This document shows positions 12,501-22,900 of a DNA stretch of 64,000 bases, in pieces. The notes beneath the pieces were generated by a model, which had not been told where the DNA came from, ran no database searches, and saw nothing but the letters and a program-made list of their open reading frames with translations. The DNA lies in NCBI RefSeq assembly GCF_932526225.1, contig NC_064041.1, positions 11,142,813-11,206,812 of the forward strand, in the 5' to 3' direction. This stretch comes from Nematostella vectensis. Its lineage: Eukaryota; Cnidaria; Anthozoa; Actiniaria; Edwardsiidae. A program made the translations under genes and the position numbers. Within the stretch, counting starts at the first letter, position 1; each line of letters begins with the position of its first letter.

Positions 12501-12784
12501 AGACTGATGGACCTATGTTCTCTAAACTTGGATGATATAGTTTTAGATAATTTTAGTTTGAGTTCATTTTGTTGCTTTCTTCAATCAAAAATAACGCAAA
12601 AATTACCATACAAGTGTATGCCTTGAAGCTTGCTCTATTGTTCTCTTTGCACCACAAACCTTCTTTATCATTCTCCTCCTATCTTCTTCCATAGCATCTT
12701 ATTCGAGACTGGCAGTCATTTAACCCAATACTCTTCTGCTTGGCCAAGTTCAAGGCTCCGGCATTTGGTGACAGACTAGAAGGT

Positions 12785-12995
12785 TACTTGGAAACACCGG
12801 GCTATGGGATATTTAGTAAGTTCAATAATGGTTTATGATTTTAGAGAAAAACCCGGATTATGGGATATATAAGTCTAAACAATGGAGGACACGTATCGGG
12901 TCATCGGATAATAGGCACGTCTAATAATGGTTTCTCCCCTAGGGAAAACACTGGACCATGGATATTTAGTGAGCTCAAGAACGGTCTATGTCAAA
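12785..12995 (+). repeat. Second exon-end/donor duplication in the glycosyltransferase
   Basis: The end of exon 12,695-12,815 (GGAAACACCGGGCTATGGGA, TATTTA, donor GTAAGTTC, then AATAATGG) recurs in decayed form at about 12,845-12,885 (ACCCGGATTATGGGATATA, AACAATGG) and 12,940-12,990 (GAAAACACTGGACCATGGAT, TTTAGTGAGCTC, AGAACGG). Each copy again spans coding end and 5' splice site. Confidence 0.7.
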
Positions 12996-13369
12996 ATGCT
13001 TATGTAGCAGCATGCGAGGTGACAGAGCTCAATATATATTTTTTTATCTAGGCACATATAAATCAGACTGGGATACCTTTGGTGGAATGAACGTTAAGGA
13101 GTTTGTGGATCACTGGGGAGGGGAGGATTGGGAAATGGAGGATTGGGAAATGGCGGACCGCGTGCTGAACAGCGGTATTGAGATCGAAAGAATCTGACTC
13201 CCGGGGCTTCACCACTTCTACCACGACAAGAAAGGCATGTGGGAAAATGCGAGGCAAACCGATAAGTGATGGCATGTAAGAGAAAAGCGGAGCAGCTTGG
13301 TAGGACAGAGCATGTTAGACTAAATCACCTATCTACCACGACAAGTACGTACACTATACCACTCTTAAC

Positions 13370-13412
13370 ACGACAAAAAAGTCATATGGGAAAACAGCGA
13401 GGCAAATCGATT
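13370..13412 (+). repeat. Degenerate duplicate of the last glycosyltransferase exon
   Basis: ACACGACAAAAAAGTCATAT followed by GGGAAAACAGCGAGGCAAAT matches the end of the last exon (CACGACAAGAAAGGCATGTG, GGAAAATGCGAGGCAAACC at 13,223-13,260) with several differences, consistent with an old local duplication of the 3' end. Confidence 0.65.
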
Positions 13413-13467
13413 CCAAAGTTTAATCCGGACCCAAACAATAACAATTACTGAAACTTTAATCATCTTT

Positions 13468-13486
13468 AATAAACACTATCTTTATT
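13468..13486. terminator. Candidate convergent poly(A) signals
   Basis: AATAAA on the + strand at 13,468-13,473 lies about 200 bp after the glycosyltransferase reading frame. TTTATT at 13,481-13,486 is AATAAA on the minus strand, about 510 bp after the decarboxylase stop. Position fits two convergent genes, but hexamers this short are common in AT-rich DNA. Confidence 0.35.
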
Positions 13487-13998
13487 ATGAGGTATCACAA
13501 TCCCCCAATCAAGAAACACACCCTACCAATGATAATTTTTGAGCCTCTTTCACCTGATATTAACATATTCTCAGCTAATTCTCATAATAAATCAACCCCT
13601 CTAATAACCTTTCTCCCGAGTATAGAAATTCTCCCACCCTGCCAATTATAATTCCCAGAAATTCCCCACTCTACCAGTGACCATTCTTAGAAATACCACT
13701 CTTTATAAAAACAAATTCCTAGAAATTCCCCGCCCTACCAATGACAACTCTTAGAAATCACCCACCCTAACAATGGTAATTATGCATTCCCCTAACATCG
13801 AACACTTCTTCAGCTAATTCTCATACTAAATTGAACCCCTAATCATCTCTCACCCAAATAAAGAAATCCCTTACCCTAACAATGATAATTATTGGTCTAA
13901 CTTCTCTTTAACTACTTCACCTTGCCTTGTTATCAATACACCCATCTAATCACCCAAGTAACACCCAAAAATTCTCTTTAACATAAACACTACCTGTG

Positions 13999-16900
13999 TT
14001 ATGTGGCTTCACTTTTCTTCCTCCCTAACATGATTGCCTTAGCCTCAGTGATTGCTTCCCAAGCTTGGTGGAGGTGACAGTCTTTAGTCCCAATAATGCT
14101 GCAGAATCTTGTGTACCTGCGCCCCTTGTGAATACCGGGAGTCACAAGAATTTTACCCTCTGCATTCAGTATATCCACAAGGTTTTTGTTATCCTCTTCT
14201 GAACCCTAAAATATCAACGTAAACAGATAATTCAATAGTTTGATCTGTTTTATGTAGCATTTAAAGAGCCCTCGTCAGATACACCTTTGCAGGCCCGTAC
14301 CCAGGGGGGTGCAGGGGGTGCGAACGCACCCTGCCGAAAGTCCACTTTTGGTTTTCAATAGACGTGCTATTTGTAGACAAAACTAAAAATCATAATCACA
14401 AACGCCCGTGGAAATACTGCAAAGGCATTAAAAAAATCCCTTTTTGTTCTTTCGGAGGTGGTTAAATTTTTATCAGAGAACTCCCTCCCTCCCACACATA
14501 CTCACCGGAAATTTGTTTTTTGAATTTGTTTTTTTTGGTTATTTTTTTACTTTCTTGAACCGCGAGACTGGGGGATTATTAAGACTTATTCAAGCTTATG
14601 TCTTTATAAGAAAAGAAATCTAAGCCATAAATGAACACTAAGAAATTAAACAAGAACTAGAGCTAGAACTGGCGTTAAAAAGGCAATGCATCATGGCTAG
14701 GCTGGCTTATCCCCTTTAAATACCAATCTTACCTTGTATCTAAAACACACGAGACCAAAGTTTGTGTCAACAACAAGCTCGAAATCATCATCTTGCTTGA
14801 CCATCTCTTCAAATACTTTAGCGAGCCTCACATGCTTCAAGACAACAGAACATAACTCATAAAACAAAGCAAAACGCATAGAAAGATAATTCAACGCTTG
14901 GTCAAAAATTTATCACCCACTCCTTTGTCATTGTTTATCATTGAAAATAATAACTACTCATTAACCGAGCGCGAGGGCTGTACGGAGAAATATCAGACCG
15001 ATTCTTGAATGTACGGCCCAAGGCGGCAGGGCAAAGGCCGTGCTGAAAAGACCAAGGTCTGATATTTCTCCGTTCAGCCCGAGCAAGCAGGGTTAATAGA
15101 AGTTTTATTATAGGGCTTTTAAAAATTAAAATGACGAGAAAACAAATGAACTTTCGCTTTTGCGCGAATATTGATTAGTTTATCGATCGATTTCAAAAAG
15201 GCGGAAAAACAAAAAACACTCGCGCAGGGTCAACTATAGAATGTAAAAGAGTGAAATAATTTAAGATTATAAAATATAAAACGAAAACATATCAAATAGA
15301 CCTTGGGGTGAAAAGATGTTGTTTGATGCTTTTACCCTTCAAACGCCCTTCAGACGTAAAAAAAGAATTATCCTTTAGCCCAAATGAAAAAAGAATTACT
15401 TGGTTTATTTACCGTTCAGTGTTGTTTTCATCGTTGTGATAAGGACAGTGATATATAATTCAACGATTTTTCGGGCTATTTCTTCCTATTTTCACCTTTT
15501 TGAAGCTACAGGTTTCAGCTACAGATCCAAATAATAAGATAAAAAGCTCAGTTGTCAGTCTTCGCGGCATGAATGGACTGTTTGGTGTGAAAACTCCACG
15601 GAATGTAAGATACTACAGCTTCTGAAGAAGAAAACACCAAACACTTTGTGCTGCTTTATGGTTATTTGATGAAAATATTGCATTTACAAAGAAGCTGTAG
15701 TATCTTAAACAGACTCTTTTCGGTATTTGCACCCCTTGTTATTTATTCATTTGTTTGTTTGTCCGACATAAAGCTTTTGTATTGCTTTGCTATCGGTGGC
15801 GCTCGCCCAGCGAGCTCATCAGTTGTTTCTCTTTTTGTCAAAATTTTCCTTTTAGAATCTTGTCAGGATAATAAAACTCCGACTCAAAGTGCTCGTTGTC
15901 GTCCATTCCCGATTTCTAAGACCTGTTTGGTTAGTTTTTTTTTTTTTTTTTTTTGGTTGAGTTTTTTTTTTTTGGGTCGATTATGTTTTCGCAAACTCAC
16001 CCGGCTATAAAATATCCAAAACTGCCCACGGGCAATATCGTAGGATCCAGCCAGCTCAACAGCCAATCAGAGCGCGCGTACTATCGTAGCCATATAAAAG
16101 CGGTTTATTCGCAAACTCAAAATAACAATCTACGAATGAAGTCTAATATGTTATGGACAATATTGGTTACTCGCTTGAATAAGCCGATGGAAATAGATGC
16201 CTTGTGTGACTCGCCATTGAGCGGGAGCATAAAATGGCGGCGTAATTGGCCTTGTTTGACATCTCAGTTGGGATAACCTAATTGCTTGAATAAGCGCTGC
16301 GGCGCCTATTAAATTTTTCAATTCCCGGGCGGGGTTCTTAATAGATAGCGGCGTATACACCTATTTCAATAAAGGTTGTCAGCGCAAACGGCGAGTGGCC
16401 AGTGTTACGACCCTTTCGGTCATTTTTCCACCGCCATTTGCCGTTTGCACTGACAAGGTTTTTTTGAAATAGGTGTATTCGGGAAGGCACTTAAATATGG
16501 TTTATAATCTCAAAATCATAACATAACACGCTTTCAATTATTTTTGAAATGCTGGCGGGTAGAACTGCCCGTTTTCGTTGGTGGTTGCTTCTAAAAGCAT
16601 TTACCTAACTACAGGTTTCCCAAGTATGCCACTATTAGTCTGTACTAAATATAAATGTATGAAGAATGAGCAGTACATTCTCCTGTATAGGGTCTAGGGT
16701 CCAGCGGAAGTAGAAAGCGAGAGAAGACTATGACCGCACGAAGCAGGGGCGAAGGATGTGGAAAGAGGTGATAATAACATCGAATTTTCCGGTACTTTTT
16801 ATAGGCACTCTTTTTGAAAACTAAGAGTTGGGATTTTTCCACGCGCGATCAGTAAAAACGTGTCAAATCTACGCCCCTCTGTTGTGAAAAATATTTCCGG

Positions 16901-19900
16901 AATTCCTATGTCGTTTGTTTTTAAGCTAGCAGGGAAGAGAGCGGGGAAGGGGAGGGGGGGGGGGGGGCGTTTATTAGAGAGGGGCGTTCATTAGATCAGA
17001 GGCGTTCTTTAGATAGGGGGCGTTTATAAGGTCATTTACGGTATGCCTAGTTTTAAAAAATTCTGGGTAGTAGAACTATAATCTCAAGGGAATTACCTTA
17101 AAAGATAAGCGATCCTCCATCAACACGTGAGAATATCACGTGACTGCAATGCGTGACACTAACCTCTCTCATCTCTTTTTGAATTCCCTCAATACCATAA
17201 GAGCGAATCACGAACCAGAGCTTCAAAGAGCGAAATCTCCTTCCAAGTGGTATCTGCCAATTCTACAAGGGTGGTCATTTATCAATACACGTAATCATGT
17301 ATACAGAAATATAAATCAATCAAAATACTCAAATAGTCGTTGGTAGTTGACTCAAATTTTTGTCCTAAATAAGACTTCTTCAGGGCAGACCACAGGATAT
17401 AAAGATATAGTATCAAGTGTGGACTTCACTATAAGCTGATGAGTTACTGCTATTTTCGGTATTGGAAATCTCGTCAATAGTTTTAAACTGCTAGACAGAC
17501 GTCATTACAACAAATAAAAACGCTCAGAGGATCTTTAAATGACGTAAGCCAGAAAGCGATTTATCTGTTCCATATTATCGGCGAGAGTTGACAGAATGAC
17601 AATCTATGGGGATTTAACTCTAAAATCGCAGCATTAAAATTGATGAGATAATAGAAAGAAACTTGAATAAAAGAAGTATGAGAAGTTTAGTGCGACTAAT
17701 TCAAAAGTCTAGTCCACGCTCATTTGATCATGTGACAACTGACCCATCTGTAAAGTTGGCCGGATTGGACCAATGAGACACTTACCCTAAACTCGGTAAC
17801 AACACCTGGAACACAAAAAAGGTTCATGTTAGACTACGCGAGCAAGTCAATTTAATGTAACAAGGTGATGGAGACTGCATCCTCACACAACTGGTACACG
17901 GCATCCTCGGGGACCCAGGGCGTACTGAGCGGAAACGAGCGCTGGGCGGCGCTCAGGGTAGGTTGGGTACATGGATTCTCTGTTTGATTCGTGAAAAAAG
18001 TAGCTGCTTTGGTCCCTCGATAGTACTTTTACCTGTGTCATCATCAGGGTAGTAAATCCTTTCCAGAGTGAAGGCTCTCATTAAAGCATCACGGTCTTTC
18101 ACCCTGCAGAAAGAAGAATATAACTCGGAGTAAAGCGATAGCTCAGTTGCGCGGGCTTTGCTTCTGAGCAAGGGGATCAGGATTCTTCATGCCTGGAATA
18201 TTTTTTCAGCTGTGTAGAAACCTAGCGGATATTGTGTATCCCTCTTGGCTGAGAAGACTACTTAAAATGGCGGTGTTCTGTTTTACAGAAACTAGCTACT
18301 CAGCCTGTCACCAGAGGACGCGACGCTAATTTGACAGAACGATCTCAAGCCGATCGCATTTCGAATCACAAAGTTGTTTCCTAGCTGATAAAAACACCAT
18401 CAAACGCGACCGCCTGCGATCCAATGCAATCTTATTGAAAATAGTCTTAGAGAACCACTGTAGAGTCACTGTAAAGTCACTTTAGAGTCACTGTAGAGTC
18501 ACCGTAGAGTCACTTTAGAGTCACTAAAGAGTCACTTTAGAGTCACTGTAGAGTCACCGTAGAGTCATTGTAGAGTCACCGTAGAGTCACCGTAGAGTCA
18601 CCGTAGAGTCACCGTAGAGTCACCGTAGAGTCACCGTAGAGTCACCGTAGAGTCACTGTAGAGTCACTTTAGAGTCACTTTAGAGTCACTTTACAGTCAC
18701 TGTAGAGTCTGTCTTCGAAGCCTGTTTTTGTATTATTGTACAAACACTTCCCTCGTTCAATCGAGCATACGTGGCAGCATAGCGCTCCGTGAATGGCTCA
18801 AAATTATTCAGTCTGGATTAAGTCGGCCAAAACTCCTCTCCTTTACAAATTTCTTCTACAGCACAAGCACAAAACTCCTCTCCTTTACAAATTTCTTCTA
18901 CAGCACAAATCCTTATTTTAGCCTCATTTCTCTTTATTTTCTTTCAATATCAAATATCCAAGTTCCGTTGTTAACCTCCCCCCACCCATGACGATGATAC
19001 TTGAGGATAGTGATACAGGAGTCAAAGTCAAATGGAAGGATATGAGATGCGCATTGTGTAATACGACATTTGTTCTAAGTTGATTATCTTGCCCGAATTG
19101 TAAAAGGCCATGCAATGAAATTGAGTGATTCACATAATAAAGCTGATCTGAGTTCTTCTGAGAAAAAATTGATTTAGGCTTTTGTTTACTTAAAAATAAT
19201 ACCCACAATTCCCATAACTCACCACATGGGGGCGCAATCAAAGTTTGTCATCATCATCTTGTGAGCATTACAGTTGAAAGAATCTGCAAGCTTTAAAAGA
19301 AGAAAAACGTCACAAACTTGCAAGAACTGACCGCCATCATCTTCATAGTCATCACCAGTCGTCATAATCGACGTTATTATCTATATCATCACCATAATCG
19401 ACTTTATTATAATCATTATCCTCAATTACTATTATTAATTAGTATTATAATTATCAATATCATCACCACCACCATCATCATCATCGTCATCATCACCATC
19501 ACCATCATCATCATTATCATCATCATCACCACCACCACCATCATAAACATCATCATCATCATCGCCATCCTTCAATGTCATCATCATTAACACGACCATC
19601 ATAATCATCACCATCATCATCATCAATACCATCATCATCATTATTTTCAAAAACAATTTATCATCATTATTATCAACATCGTTACCTTCGATACATTATC
19701 ATTGTCATCATTATCATGATGATAAATGTGTTGCTGAATGTACAGTTTGTTGTGTACCTCAATTCCTTGCATGGGCGCCCTCATCTCAGGACATGTGAAG
19801 GCAGGGCCAGCGTACGCAGCGTCTACATGAAGCCACATCTTTTCCTTGACAGCTATCAAAAACAAACATTAAATCCAGTCATTGTGTCAACTTCAGCGAA

Positions 19901-22900
19901 TCCAAAATCCTTGTCTCGTTTGGGTATACCGCGTAGTCAGACACAAGCTTTGAAAGAGGTTTGTCTGGTTTTGCTTGTTTGATTTGTAGTTCATGGGCCA
20001 GGACATAAAACCCTACCCCCCCCCCCCCCCTCGGTGATTTTGGGAGACATATATCATCTAAACCCTTTCCATAGTGATTCCAAAAATATATGTTTAATAA
20101 GCTCTGGGTGTGGCCGTATGGCGTGCTTGTTTATTCCAATTAAAAACCACAGGGTACCCTTGTCAAAATTTTTCAAAAATAACTGTTTAACTGAACTAAG
20201 ATTTCGAAAAAGTAAACCAAACATTACATTCTTACATCTAAAGGTCAAGTTATTTAATTTATGGAAAAATCAGCTAAAAAAGGCCTAGGAATGTTTTTGT
20301 GGTACCACAGGGTACCCACATATTCAAATTTGGAAAATTATTAAAACAGCTTTGGAATTTGAAAGAGACACATGAAATGTTGCGTTCTTATCTTTTTGAA
20401 GGGTAAACATATATTATATGTTTCCCAAAATCTTCTAGGGGGAGGGGAGGGTTTCACTTTCTGGACCACGGACTCTTGATTGACTATGTGCTATTCCCAA
20501 ACGAAGAAAGGAATTTTGTATTCTGGGAGGTCGCACAGAAATGAATTTGGCTATAAATATAAGCCACCTCATTTATAATGCATAAAGAAATGATTTTGGT
20601 GGCTAATGGGGAGAGTCTGCTGTGCACAACCCAAACTTGACTGCACCTTACATTACAGCCCAACTATCCCCGACTGAATAATTTTCAAGATACTGTACCT
20701 AATGGCCCAAGCTCTTTCAAGTTGTCATATGAGCACAGTGTGGTTGTACCAAGTGTCGCACAAAGCTGAAACAAACTGTCATCTCAGTGGGATACATGTT
20801 ACCATGTTCACCTTACATGTAATTAGCCAATAAGAATGTGAGAAACAAAATAGGTGTAGCTATATGAATGTGAGAGACACATTATCTGTAGCGAATGAGA
20901 TTGCGAGAAACACATTATCTGTAGCCAATAAAATTGAACGATTCAACAGCCTATTAGCCTGGAAATTTTTTTTCTTGCTTTGAAGTTCATATCAATAAAA
21001 ACTGTGTCCTCACACCCTGAATGGAACACTTTCCTCAAACTTTTGCTTATAAAACTGAAGTATGAAAGGGCTGTCAGTAAACAATAAAAAGAAATAAGGA
21101 TCTAATTCTAGTTCCCTGTATCTCAATGTACAATTGTGAACATTATTATGTTACTGTCATCTGGAAATACTTACAAAAAATGGGATAAGGCCAGCCTCTT
21201 TGTCAGCCTGAGAAGAATGATAAAAAATAAAGAAGGTTAAAAAAGTACACACAAAAAAAGAAAATTTGGCCAACCTGAATGAAAAAGTGCAATACAAAAA
21301 AAATTTACATGGTCATTGCTTGAATCATCTCATAATTTTCACCAAAATTATAATTTTCTTGCAGAGATTTTACTTAGGCAAACCTTAAAATAGAAGAAAA
21401 CTCATTTATACCAGTCAACCTCAGAAAATCTCAAGGCTGGATAATTTTTTTGGGGGAGGGGTGGGGTATATTCATTTTTTTGGGGGAGGGGTGGGTTTAA
21501 CTTTGCAGGCATTTGACGTATAGAAAGCTCTCATGAACAAATCCACTTATAGATCACACAAGGGTGTTAGATAAATTGTGCTATGCAAGTGAATTATTTT
21601 TTCAAATATTTTAATAGAAAATAGAAATTCTATAGAATAATTTTTTGGAAGCGATAAAAATCGCTAAAAAGCGGGAAATTTGGTGCTCAATGCAGGAGAG
21701 TGGGAGGGGTCCAAAATCTTGAGACTCCCGCCTAATGAGAGAGAATTGACAGGTATGACTTATTTCAACCCTCAAATAACAGTATCTCAGTCACCCATAC
21801 CATTCAGAAATCAAATGCCTGACAGGGATTTTCAAATGCATTATCGATGAGAATACAGTGCTTAAAGCTACCATTAGTGAGACAAAGGCTGACCTTCAAG
21901 CATTCTAGAAACTGCTCCCCTCTGAGAGATCCAGCATCATCTGTCTCAACTGACCTCAGCTTAACCCCTGCAATGCGTGCAGCTTTCTCAACAGACGAGT
22001 GAGCCTACAAATTGAATAGGGGACTTGCGCTTAGAGATCATGTGACCTTTTTGGGAGGCAAATTCAAAACAAAATGATCAAACAAAAAATAAGAAATAAC
22101 TGCGCCCATCATACCAGAGAACGACAAAATAAAATCTTTAAATCAAACTAAACCCTTTCTGAAAAAGAGTCTGTTTTTTTTCATAAGTGCTGAATAAGTT
22201 GCTTTTTGTTGCTGTTATTTTGCCACTAAAAAGCTGAGCGCGCGCTAGTTTGCTACCCAAAAAGTCACATGATCTAAATAAGGATGTCTAATTGCAAACA
22301 GTATCTTGCAAAATCAGAATAATCAGGTTATTACATGCTTTGAAGTATAAGCCACCATTTTACTCATGAGGACACCTTCCGCCACTCCAGGGTGTTCATT
22401 CTGAAGCTGTGTGAGAGTAGCTGTACGGGCTGCAAGAACAGCAACTAGAGTTGCCTCGCTTGCTGTGCCCTGAAAAACAAAAAAAACACAAACTAAAGAA
22501 AAGAAATAATTTACCAATCAACCAGGTATTTCAGGTTACTGGAATAAAAAATTTGTAAGATGCAAAGGCCAACAAAAAGTAGAAGACCTTTTAAAGTAAG
22601 AATCAATGGATTTCAGTGGTAAATGATCCCTTGTATTTGTCCATCATGTCCACTGGACAGGGGGACCAAAGATGCAAACAGTAGAAGCCTTTTTGGGACA
22701 AACTTCATGCATATACCAGCACAAATCACCTGGAACTTAGAATACAACAAAAATTTTAAAAAACTTCATGGTCTTGCTGTCATTTGCAAACTGTTTACAT
22801 AAAACTGGAGTCTCCATTATGTGTCTCTTTCAAGCAAGCATTGCAGAATTTGGGACTGGACTATAACATACCTGTATAACTCCACCTCCTCTTCTGCTAT

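Larger units (their letters stand above)
11829..13269 (+). pseudogene. Beta-1,4-N-acetylgalactosaminyltransferase (B4GALNT3/4-like), 3' exons, premature stop
   Basis: Three phase-consistent exons encode the C-terminal catalytic part of a B4GALNT3/4-type enzyme (adds beta1,4-GalNAc to GlcNAc; Golgi, type II membrane protein in the family). Exon 11,829-11,957 encodes NNSIVFLMDLNMRLPTDIF; 12,695-12,815 ends EGYLETPGYGIFS; 13,052 onward encodes [13 protein letters not shown] and the acid-rich WGGEDWE motif. Family members have DLH and GYWE where this copy has DLN and GYLE. A 15-bp in-frame duplication repeats EDWEM. The frame stops at TGA 13,195-13,197 (family has Arg there), and the same frame then continues LPGLHHFYHDKKGMW to a TGA at 13,267-13,269, so the His-rich C-terminus is cut off. 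Upstream exons were not found. Probably a decaying gene; an error or polymorphism at the stop is possible. Confidence 0.72.

Noticed and set aside
17786..18103. Apparent loss of the catalytic Tyr: TEFRNW here where human DDC has TDYRHW
   Set aside because: Counting from the PLP lysine places the human catalytic Tyr332 in the DPTYLKH segment, which aligns with RIYYP here, so the Tyr is kept. As I recall, histidine decarboxylases also have Phe at the TDYRHW position, so no change of reaction type is implied.
18924..19241. Minus-strand ORF of 105 codons across decarboxylase intron 10 as a possible exon ([15 protein letters not shown])
   Set aside because: The true PLP-lysine exon was found at 19,290-19,223 in a phase that joins both neighbours; this ORF does not align with the family.
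19318..19656. Ile/His-rich and Asp/Met-rich ORFs
   Set aside because: Translation of an (ATC)n microsatellite in a decarboxylase intron.
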